DNA of 35,854 nt, taken from contig CAZTTG010000065.1 in NCBI GenBank assembly GCA_964615935.1, forward strand, positions 1 through 35,854, written 5' to 3'. The notes under the pieces are model-generated. The model saw nothing but the letters and a program-made list of their open reading frames with translations, searched no databases and was not told the DNA's origin. Within the stretch, counting starts at the first letter, position 1. Every line of letters starts with the position of its first letter. Position numbers and translations under genes: made by a program. This DNA comes from CAZTTG01 sp964615935. GTDB lineage: Bacteria; Planctomycetota; UBA1135; GCA-002686595. This document shows positions 7,801 to 13,238 of this stretch, piece after piece.

Positions 7801-8624
7801 CCCTGATCCTCGCGCAGCAGGGCCAGGTTGTTGACCGTCTCCGCGGTATCGAGGTGCTCCGGCCCGAGCACCCTCTCGCGGATGGCCAGAGCGCGCTCGT
7901 AGAGCGTCCGCGCGGCGTCGTGCTCGCCCTGGTCGTAGAGCAGCAGGCCCAGGTTGTTGAGGCTGAGGGCGGTGTCGGCATGCTCGGAACCCAGCACCCT
8001 CTCGCGGATCTCCAGGGCGCGCTCGAAGAGGAGCCGCGCGGCGTCGTACTCGCCCCGCTCCTGGATCATGAGGGCCAGCCCGTCGAGGCTCTTCGCGGTG
8101 TGGGGATGGAATGATCCCAGGACCTCCTCGACCGCGGCCAGCCGTCGTTCGGAATCCGCGCGCTCGGCGGCGGCCCTCTCCAGGAAGGAGAGCGGTTCCG
8201 GCCGACCCGCCACCAGGCGAAGCGAGTACGCACCGCGATCACCGTGCAGAGCGCAGGCTTCGAGGCGGTAGCGGGTGTCCGCCGCGAGCTCCGCGGCGAT
8301 CCGCGCGTGCACGCCGATCAGGCCATCGTCGTCCTCCGCCAGGATGGCGCCCCCCTCCCCGCGCAGGACCAGATAGCCGTCGAAGAAGTACGACCGCAGG
8401 TCGATGTGGTAGGGGCCGGCCTCTTCGACCTGGATCCGGTAGGCCTCGGCGACGTTCGGGGCTCGGGTGTACCCGGTGTCCAGCGCCTCCGTGTGCACGA
8501 GCGGATCCTCGTCGGTGATCGCGTCCTCGATGGTCTCGCCGACCTCGAGCACCGGCAATTCCGAGGGTTCCTGCCCCGACCCGGGAGGGGTCAGGACGAG
8601 CAGCAAGCCAAGTTCCGCGAGCAT
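4896..8624 (-). CDS. Secreted TPR-CHAT protein (caspase-like)
   Basis: A 1242-residue protein. A short signal peptide (MLAELGLLLVLTPPGSGQ) is followed by a beta domain resembling pre-peptidase C-terminal modules (about 25-140). Twelve 42-residue tetratricopeptide units start at residue 173 (HPxTAxSLNNLAxLL...ERALAIRERVLGPE), the last degenerate. After a helical linker comes a CHAT domain (about 880-1242). The caspase-like dyad is intact: His near residue 1067 in LHLATHGFF and Cys near 1147 in LSACETG. CHAT proteins are proteases of the caspase/separase clan and TPRs usually recognise the trigger or partner. The start at 8622-8624 has a strong GGAGGT site eight bases upstream; the frame extends much further upstream without a signal peptide. 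It is divergent from the pectate-lyase-like gene over a shared promoter. The predicted export sets it apart from cytoplasmic CRISPR- or gasdermin-linked TPR-CHAT proteins. Confidence 0.92.
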   Translation of the reverse strand: MLAELGLLLVLTPPGSGQEPSELPVLEVGETIEDAITDEDPLVHTEALDTGYTRAPNVAEAYRIQVEEAGPYHIDLRSYFFDGYLVLRGEGGAILAEDDDGLIGVHARIAAELAADTRYRLEACALHGDRGAYSLRLVAGRPEPLSFLERAAAERADSERRLAAVEEVLGSFHPHTAKSLDGLALMIQERGEYDAARLLFERALEIRERVLGSEHADTALSLNNLGLLLYDQGEHDAARTLYERALAIRERVLGPEHLDTAETVNNLALLREDQGDFDAARLLYERSLSIHETVRGPEHPDTATCLNNLAMLLEGRGDHAAARPLLERALAIREKAQGSGHPETALSLSNLAAVLLLEGDGAAARAHLERALSIRERTLGPEHPKTTLSLNRLANLLESQGEYEAARPLLVRALETEERVLGPEHPLVASTLHNLGRLLRLQGDLDAARPLIERALAISERVHGPSHPGTARVLDNLAILLWAQGDHDAARPVFERALESRERLLGPEHPEVARALNNLASFHASLGERQSARPLFERALAIRERAYGPEHPETAANLGNLAIVLEGLGELETARQLCERALSIREEALGPWHPDTAMSLNNLGSLLQGQGQLAAARPLLERAIEICERVHGRDHPWTATSRTNLAGLLIDLGDPEAAWGTVRREGERRGDHRRRILGSMTEGERFRYLARVFQPLELELSLAAGLDDPAAALAAYEDLLEWKGQLARMSLASRERLSAASTPEQRELVAGLRACQARLSTLALETDVRDPQAHEQRVAELRGQRNRLELELQRSMGSLIEVRSSSFDEMQAALPERSVVLDFFLHRVRRPPRVEGGELRATGGWSERRLSVWITRPEVEVPVHLDLGEAAPIERAVGAFLEDMVARRGLVLGEVPGGEDRGAALRWLLWDPLAPHLEGADTLFVSPDGFLGTLPWEALPLEDGRFAIERCAFVYLQDLASLPDMERGGRAALDSLLAAGGVDFRSRAAWSRAEEESPAPASSLRGGFADYWPRLPATAPESQVVFDLHEDVFGEGGQRLLLQGAEVTEERLKHELPRYASLHLATHGFFQPEGLPSIWKAALEEAQEVSLRREARHLVGKHPGLLSGLVCAGANRPEEGREDGYLTAEEVGWLDLSGVELVVLSACETGLGRAESGEGLIGLRRAFRSAGARTVISSLWSVKDESTGDLMRELHLNLLERGMGRLEALRSAQLWMLRRNRLEHGRPLPSTWGAFVLSGEWR
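6723..8108 (-). repeat. Eleven 126-bp coding repeats (TPR units)
   Basis: Eleven full units of exactly 42 codons encode the tetratricopeptides of the TPR-CHAT protein, and a twelfth diverged unit follows. The constant length and recurring ERALAIRERVLGPEHP segments point to expansion by tandem duplication. Confidence 0.85.
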
Positions 8625-8646
8625 GCGGGCACCTCCTCGAGGGCCC

Positions 8647-8654
8647 AGTATACT
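8647..8654. promoter_or_regulatory. Palindromic shared -10 element (AGTATACT) for two divergent genes
   Basis: AGTATACT is its own reverse complement, so TATACT reads on both strands. On the plus strand (8649-8654) it would start RNA near 8661 for the lyase gene at 8683; on the minus strand (8652-8647) near 8640 for the TPR-CHAT gene at 8624, just upstream of its GGAGGT site. Symmetric -10 elements driving divergent transcription are known in bacteria. Confidence 0.55.
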
Positions 8655-8682
8655 CCGCACTTCGGGCCGGAGACCCCACCCC

Positions 8683-9969
8683 ATGATCCGCCTCGCCCTC
8701 CTCGCACCCCTCCTGCTCCTCACCCCCGCCGGATCACAGGAAGGGGGTCTCGCTCCCGCCGAGCCGAGCCGCTTCGGGGCCGACACCCCCGCGGGGCGCG
8801 GCGGCCGCGTCCTGCGCGTCACCGCGCTCGCGCCCGAGGGCCCCGGCTCCCTGCGGGAGGCGATCGCCGCGAGCGGGGCGCGAATCGTCGTCTTCGAGGT
8901 GGGCGGCGTCATCGACCTCGGTGGCCGGGCCCTCGTCGTGCGCGAGCCCTGGCTGGGCCTCGCCGGCCAGACCGCGCCCTCTCCGGGGATCACGATCCTC
9001 CGCGGCGGGCTGCGCATCGAGACCCACGACGTGCTCGTCCAGCACCTGCGGGTGCGGCCCGGCGACGCCGGTCGGGCGAAGCGCAGCGGGTGGGAGCCGG
9101 ACGGGATCTCGACCTCGGGAGGCGACGCGCACGACGTCGTGATCGATCATTGCTCCATCACCTGGGCGGTGGACGAGAACCTGAGCGCCTCGGGTCCGCG
9201 CGATCGGGGGCCGGAGGCCACCTCGCACCGGATCACCTTCCGGAGCTGCATCGTCGCCGAGGGGTTGCACGACTCCTCCCACTCGAAGGGGCCCCACTCC
9301 AAGGGGAGCCTGATCCACGACTGGTGCCGCGAGATCGCGGTGATCGGCAACCTCTACGCGCACAACGCCGATCGCAATCCCTACTTCAAGGCCTACACCA
9401 CCGGGGTGGTGGTGAACAACGTCATCTACGATCCCGGCGGCGCGGCCATCCGCGTCGACTACTGGGATCCGGAGTGGGAGGGGGCCAAGGCGCGGCCGGA
9501 GCACGGCCGCATCGCGGTGGTCGGCAACCTCCTGCTGCACGGCCCGAGCACGCGCGCTGGATCGCCGCTGGTGGGCGGTCGGGGCCGGGCCTGGCTCGAG
9601 GACAACCTGGCCTTCGACCGCGCCGGCGAGGCCGTCGCGCTGGTCTCGGAGAGGACCGGGATCCTCGAGGAGCGGCCGATCTGGCCCGAGGGGCTGGAGG
9701 CGCTCCCCGCCGATGAGGTCCTCGAGCAGGTCCTGAGCTGCGCCGGCGCCCGCCCGCGGGAGCGGGACGAGGTGGACGCGCGCATCGTCCGCCAGGTTCG
9801 GGAGCGCACAGGTCGGGTGATCGACAGCCAGGAGGAGGTGGGCGGCTATCCGTCTCCCGAGGCGACCCGACGCGCGCTGGAGATCCCCGAGGGGGACGTC
9901 GAGGCCTGGCTCGCCGAGCTGGCGCTCGCGCTCGAGTCGGATCGCCCCGCTCCCCGGATTCCGAAGTAG
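8683..9969 (+). CDS. Secreted pectate-lyase-like protein (right-handed beta-helix)
   Basis: A 428-residue protein with an N-terminal signal peptide (MIRLALLAPLLLLTPAGSQ). The mature part carries hallmarks of the PL1-type pectate lyase family as found in planctomycetes: GRGGRVLRVT, PGSLREAI, IVVFEVGGVIDL, LAGQTAPSPGITI, LVQHLRVRPGD and VVIDHCSITWAVDENL, which form the rungs of a parallel beta-helix. These enzymes cleave polygalacturonate or related uronan chains by beta-elimination outside the cytoplasm; the true substrate is not deducible here. The ATG at 8683 begins the signal peptide; the open frame upstream is antisense to the TPR-CHAT gene. It is separated from the lectin gene downstream by 91 bp and shares a palindromic promoter with the divergent TPR-CHAT gene. 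Confidence 0.88.
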   Translation: MIRLALLAPLLLLTPAGSQEGGLAPAEPSRFGADTPAGRGGRVLRVTALAPEGPGSLREAIAASGARIVVFEVGGVIDLGGRALVVREPWLGLAGQTAPSPGITILRGGLRIETHDVLVQHLRVRPGDAGRAKRSGWEPDGISTSGGDAHDVVIDHCSITWAVDENLSASGPRDRGPEATSHRITFRSCIVAEGLHDSSHSKGPHSKGSLIHDWCREIAVIGNLYAHNADRNPYFKAYTTGVVVNNVIYDPGGAAIRVDYWDPEWEGAKARPEHGRIAVVGNLLLHGPSTRAGSPLVGGRGRAWLEDNLAFDRAGEAVALVSERTGILEERPIWPEGLEALPADEVLEQVLSCAGARPRERDEVDARIVRQVRERTGRVIDSQEEVGGYPSPEATRRALEIPEGDVEAWLAELALALESDRPAPRIPK

Positions 9970-10060
9970 CATGGGGTCGGGGAGAGGGCCTCATCGGACC
10001 CTCCCGCGTCCCCCTTCGAGAGCCGCCTTCGACTCCCGGCATCCGCCTGGAGGGAACACC

Positions 10061-10963
10061 ATGATGCTGAAGCTCCTGCCCGCCTGCGCGCTCCTCGCCA
10101 GCGCCGCCATCGTCCACGCCCAGGTCCCCGTGCTGAACCCCGCCAACGGGCACTACTACGAGGTCGTCTCGGGCTTCATCGACTGGGACTCGGCCAAGGC
10201 AGCGGCCGAGAACATGACCTACCTGGGTTTCGGCGGCCACCTGGCCACCGTGAGCGACGCGGCGGAGAAGGACTTCCTGGTGACGCTCGGCGCGGACCGC
10301 CCCTGGCTCGGCGGCTACCAGGACGTCACCGACCCCGGCTACTCCGAGCCCGGCGGAGCCTGGAAGTGGGTCACCGGCGAGCCCTTCGTCTACACCAACT
10401 GGGCGCCGGGCGAGCCGAACAACCTCGGCTATTCCGGCGGCGACGAGAACTGGATCGAGATGTTCGGCGGCGGCGAGTGGAACGACACCGAGGCCTCCAA
10501 CCCCTTCACGTCCAGCTACATCGTCGAGTACGACTCCGCGACGGCGACGATCTACTGCACGGCCAAGGTCAACACGCTGGGCTGCACCCCGGCCATCGGC
10601 TTCAGCGGCGCGCCCTCCGCCAGCTCGCCCAACCCCTTCGACGTCAGCGCCACCAACGTCCTCAACAACAAGCCGGGGATGCTGTTCTACGGCTACTCCC
10701 CGGCGGCCATCCCCTTCCAGGGGGGCCATCTGTGCGTTCAGCCGCCGATCAAGCGCACCCCCCCGCAGAGCTCGGGCGGCAACCCGCCGCCCAGCGACTG
10801 CTCGGGGACCTACGCCTACGACATGAACGCGCGCATCCAGAGCGGCGTCGACCCCGGCCTGGCGGTCGGGACGAGCGTGTACGGCCAGTACTGGTCGCGC
10901 GACCCCTCGGACCCCCATACCACCAACCTGACCGACGCGCTCGAGTTCCTCATCGGCGCCTAA
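10061..10963 (+). CDS. Secreted C-type lectin-like protein with planctomycete C-terminal module
   Basis: A 300-residue exported protein: signal peptide 1-20 (ending VHAQ) and a C-type lectin-like domain at about 27-158. The domain shows WLGG, the EPN tripeptide at 118-120 and WND at 140-142, the calcium and mannose-type sugar-binding signature. Residues 164-300 form a second Cys-containing module (YCTAKVNTLGCTPAIGFSG, LCVQPPIKRTP, QYWSRDPSDPHTT, TDALEF). From memory this module recurs at the ends of many planctomycete secreted proteins; its role is unknown. The ATG at 10061 follows a GGAGG site. It sits between a lyase and a sulfatase on the same strand, so glycan binding at the cell surface is plausible. 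Confidence 0.88.
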   Translation: MMLKLLPACALLASAAIVHAQVPVLNPANGHYYEVVSGFIDWDSAKAAAENMTYLGFGGHLATVSDAAEKDFLVTLGADRPWLGGYQDVTDPGYSEPGGAWKWVTGEPFVYTNWAPGEPNNLGYSGGDENWIEMFGGGEWNDTEASNPFTSSYIVEYDSATATIYCTAKVNTLGCTPAIGFSGAPSASSPNPFDVSATNVLNNKPGMLFYGYSPAAIPFQGGHLCVQPPIKRTPPQSSGGNPPPSDCSGTYAYDMNARIQSGVDPGLAVGTSVYGQYWSRDPSDPHTTNLTDALEFLIGA

Positions 10964-10999
10964 CCATGCGGCGCCGGCGCCTCGCGGGGCCCGGCGCGG

Positions 11000-11005
11000 T
11001 ATCGT
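11000..11005 (+). promoter_or_regulatory. Candidate -10 element (TATCGT) of the sulfatase gene
   Basis: TATCGT ends eight bases before the ATG at 11014, implying a leaderless or nearly leaderless transcript that starts independently of the lectin gene 50 bp upstream. Confidence 0.3.
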
Positions 11006-11013
11006 ATGTCGGC

Positions 11014-12468
11014 ATGAAGAACGAGCTCCGAGCACTCCTGCTGGCGGTCCTCGCCGCCGGCCTCCTCCCGGCCCCCGCCCGCGCCCAGGAGGAGGGCGAT
11101 CCGCGCCCCAACATCCTCTTCTGCATCGCCGACGACTGGGGGTGGCCGCACGCCGGAGCCTACGGCGAGCCGGTGGTCGCGACGCCCACCTTCGACCGCC
11201 TGGCCGCGGAGGGGGTGGTCTTCGAGCACGCCTTCGTCTCCTCCCCCTCCTGCACCCCGAGCCGCAGCGCCGTCCTCACCGGGCAGTGGCACTGGCGCCT
11301 CCAGGAGGCGGCCAACCTGCACAGCACCCTGCCCGCCCAGCACCCGGTCTACCCCGAGCTCCTGGCCGAGGCCGGCTACTGGATCGGCTCCTGGCGCAAG
11401 GCCTGGGGTCCGGGCCGGATCGAGCCCGCCGGGAGGAAGCAGCGCCCGGCCGGAGAGCGCTTCTTCGGCTTCGCCGCCTTCCTCGATCAGCGGCCCCCGG
11501 GCGCGCCCTTCTGCTTCTGGCTGGGAGCCTCCGACCCGCACCGCCCCTACGAGCTCGACAGCGGCGCGGCGAGCGGCATGGATCTCGACGCCATCCGGTT
11601 GCCGGCCTGCTTCCCGGACTCCATCGAGGCGCGCGGCGACGTGGCCGACTACTTCGTGGAGGTCCAGCGCTTCGACGCCGACGTGGGCCAGGCCCTGGCC
11701 GAGCTGGAGCGCCGCGGCGAGCTGGAGCGCACCATCGTGGTCATGACCGGCGACCACGGCATGCCCTTCCCGCGCTGCAAGGGCAATCTCTACGACACCG
11801 GCACCCGCGTTCCCCTGGCCGTCCGCTGGGGAGAGCGCGTGCCGGCGGGCCGGCGTCTCGAGGACTTCGCGTCCCTCACCGATCTCGCGCCCACCTTCCT
11901 GGAGGCCGCGGGGCTCGCCCCCCCCGAGGTCATGACCGGCCGCAGCCTGCTGCCCCTCCTCCTCTCGGACGCCAGCGGTCTCGTCGATCCCTCTCGCGAC
12001 TCGGTGCTCACCGGCCGCGAGCGCCACACCCCCGCCCAGGCGGCCCCCAGCATGGTGGGCTACCCCAGCCGCGCCCTCCGCACCCTCGACTTCCTCTACA
12101 TCCGCAACTTCGCGCCCGAGCGCTGGCCCGCCGGCGTCCCCGAGGGCTCGACCCGCGGCCGCGACTTCGGGGACTGCGACGACGGCCCGACCAAGGCGTA
12201 CCTCGTCGCCCATCGCGACCAGCGGGCCGTCCGCCCCTACTTCGAGCGCGCCTTCGCCCGGCGCCCCGCCGAGGAGCTCTACGACCTGCGCCACGACCCC
12301 CACCAGTGGGCCGACCTGGCCCGCGACCCGGCCTACGCCGAGATCCGGGCCGAGCTGGCCGATCGCCTCGCCGCGGGGCTGCGCGACACCGGCGACCCGC
12401 GCCTGCTCGGCGGTGGTGAGCGCTTCGAGGAGTACCCCTACTACGGGAGGATCCAGGGGGGGCGTTGA
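11014..12468 (+). CDS. Exported formylglycine-dependent sulfatase (S1 family)
   Basis: A 484-residue protein with a signal peptide (residues 1-24, ending PARAQ). NILFCIADDWGW supplies metal-binding Asp40/Asp41. SCTPSRS contains the CxPSR motif in which Cys80 is converted to formylglycine by a separate maturase. DPH (His176), GDHGM (Asp247, His248) and Lys256 complete the active site. It hydrolyses sulfate esters or sulfamates; the sequence resembles N-sulphoglucosamine sulphohydrolase-type enzymes, but the substrate cannot be fixed. The last 120 residues form the usual C-terminal subdomain, with ELYDLRHDPHQWADLA. The start is the ATG at the signal peptide. The formylglycine-generating enzyme is not in the window. 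It converges with the hepT gene, 25 bp away. Confidence 0.93.
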   Translation: MKNELRALLLAVLAAGLLPAPARAQEEGDPRPNILFCIADDWGWPHAGAYGEPVVATPTFDRLAAEGVVFEHAFVSSPSCTPSRSAVLTGQWHWRLQEAANLHSTLPAQHPVYPELLAEAGYWIGSWRKAWGPGRIEPAGRKQRPAGERFFGFAAFLDQRPPGAPFCFWLGASDPHRPYELDSGAASGMDLDAIRLPACFPDSIEARGDVADYFVEVQRFDADVGQALAELERRGELERTIVVMTGDHGMPFPRCKGNLYDTGTRVPLAVRWGERVPAGRRLEDFASLTDLAPTFLEAAGLAPPEVMTGRSLLPLLLSDASGLVDPSRDSVLTGRERHTPAQAAPSMVGYPSRALRTLDFLYIRNFAPERWPAGVPEGSTRGRDFGDCDDGPTKAYLVAHRDQRAVRPYFERAFARRPAEELYDLRHDPHQWADLARDPAYAEIRAELADRLAAGLRDTGDPRLLGGGERFEEYPYYGRIQGGR

Positions 12469-12479
12469 CCGCCGGAGTG

Positions 12480-12493
12480 AGGCGGGGCCGCCT
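12480..12493. terminator. Short hairpin between convergent genes
   Basis: AGGCG/CGCCT with a GGGC loop sits between the convergent sulfatase and hepT stops. It lacks a U-tract, so intrinsic termination is doubtful. Confidence 0.25.
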
Positions 12494-12838
12494 TCAGGGG
12501 GCTCTCCCCTCATCGAGCAGGCGGCCGATCTGCCGGCACAGGCTCGGCACGTCCTCGGTGGCCGTGATCCAGACGATCGACCATTCGATGGCGAAGTATG
12601 CGTGAACGGCGAAGTTGCGGAAGGCGATCACCTCCCGCCACTCGATCTCGGCGTGGCGGGATCGGAACTCCTGTTCGATCCTGGACGCGGCCTCTCCGAT
12701 CACGATCAGCTTCTGAAGAACCGCGCTTTGCAGAAGCTCATCGGACATGAACCGCCGCTCCTCGACTCCCTCCAGGAACCGAGAGAGCGCTTCGGCCGCG
12801 TCGAGGATGTCCTGAAGGTAGAGATCCTCAGGCCGCAT
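12494..12838 (-). CDS. hepT: HepT-like RNase toxin
   Basis: A 114-residue all-helical HEPN/DUF86 protein. The RNase motif Rx4HxY is present as RNFAVHAY (Arg74, His79, Tyr81), preceded by the conserved IGEA turn. HepT toxins are RNases that act on cellular RNA and are silenced when their partner nucleotidyltransferase adds AMP to the Tyr of this motif. The start overlaps the end of the partner gene by 11 bp, so the pair is translated from one message in the order antitoxin then toxin. All catalytic residues are intact, so the toxin is probably active. It could act as a plasmid/chromosome maintenance or phage-defence module; nothing in the sequence decides which. Confidence 0.9.
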   Translation of the reverse strand: MRPEDLYLQDILDAAEALSRFLEGVEERRFMSDELLQSAVLQKLIVIGEAASRIEQEFRSRHAEIEWREVIAFRNFAVHAYFAIEWSIVWITATEDVPSLCRQIGRLLDEGRAP

Positions 12839-13133
12839 GGTAGATGACGCGCGATGAGGACAAGACCGCCTCGCGGATGGCCGGTTTCAAGCCACCCTTG
12901 GGGATCAAGTCGATGCTCCGACCAAGAAGGCCCTCGAATCGACCCTGCAGCCGGGCCAGCTTCAGGAACCCGATTCGCACGCCCGGCTCGAAGGAGACGA
13001 GTAGATCGATGTCGCTGTCCTCGGTGAAGTCCTCGCGCAGCGCGGAGCCGAAGACCGCGAGCTCAGCGACCCGGAACTCCCGACAGATCTGCCCAAGGTC
13101 CTCATCTACGATCTCGATTGTGCCGAGCTTCAT
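12828..13133 (-). CDS. mntA: MntA-like nucleotidyltransferase antitoxin
   Basis: A 101-residue minimal nucleotidyltransferase. The GSx10DxD motif reads GSALREDFTEDSDID (Gly29-Ser30, Asp41, Asp43), with a third acidic residue at Asp75 in RSIDLI. MntA proteins transfer AMP to the HepT active-site Tyr. The start at 13131-13133 was preferred over Met codons further upstream because a TATCAT -10 element (13164-13159) would begin the RNA near 13152, leaving a leader of about 19 bases that contains GGGAG. The gene overlaps hepT by 11 bp. The frame upstream of the chosen start shows no family similarity. Confidence 0.88.
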   Translation of the reverse strand: MKLGTIEIVDEDLGQICREFRVAELAVFGSALREDFTEDSDIDLLVSFEPGVRIGFLKLARLQGRFEGLLGRSIDLIPKGGLKPAIREAVLSSSRVIYHAA

Positions 13134-13158
13134 CGCGGCTGCTCCCATCCGATGCATG

Positions 13159-13164
13159 ATGATA
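13159..13164 (-). promoter_or_regulatory. Candidate -10 element (TATCAT) of mntA-hepT
   Basis: TATCAT on the minus strand gives a predicted start near 13152 and a short leader with a GGGAG ribosome site before the ATG at 13133. Confidence 0.4.
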
Positions 13165-13238
13165 GGCCCGCCGAGCGGATCCACGCAAGCTGGATGGTCG
13201 GTGCCGGACCTCGTGGGCATTCCCTGCCCCTGCCGCGC

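Noticed and set aside
8244..9716. Plus-strand frame overlapping the pectate-lyase-like gene
   Set aside because: It lacks any motif and runs in a different frame over a protein with a signal peptide and beta-helix repeats.
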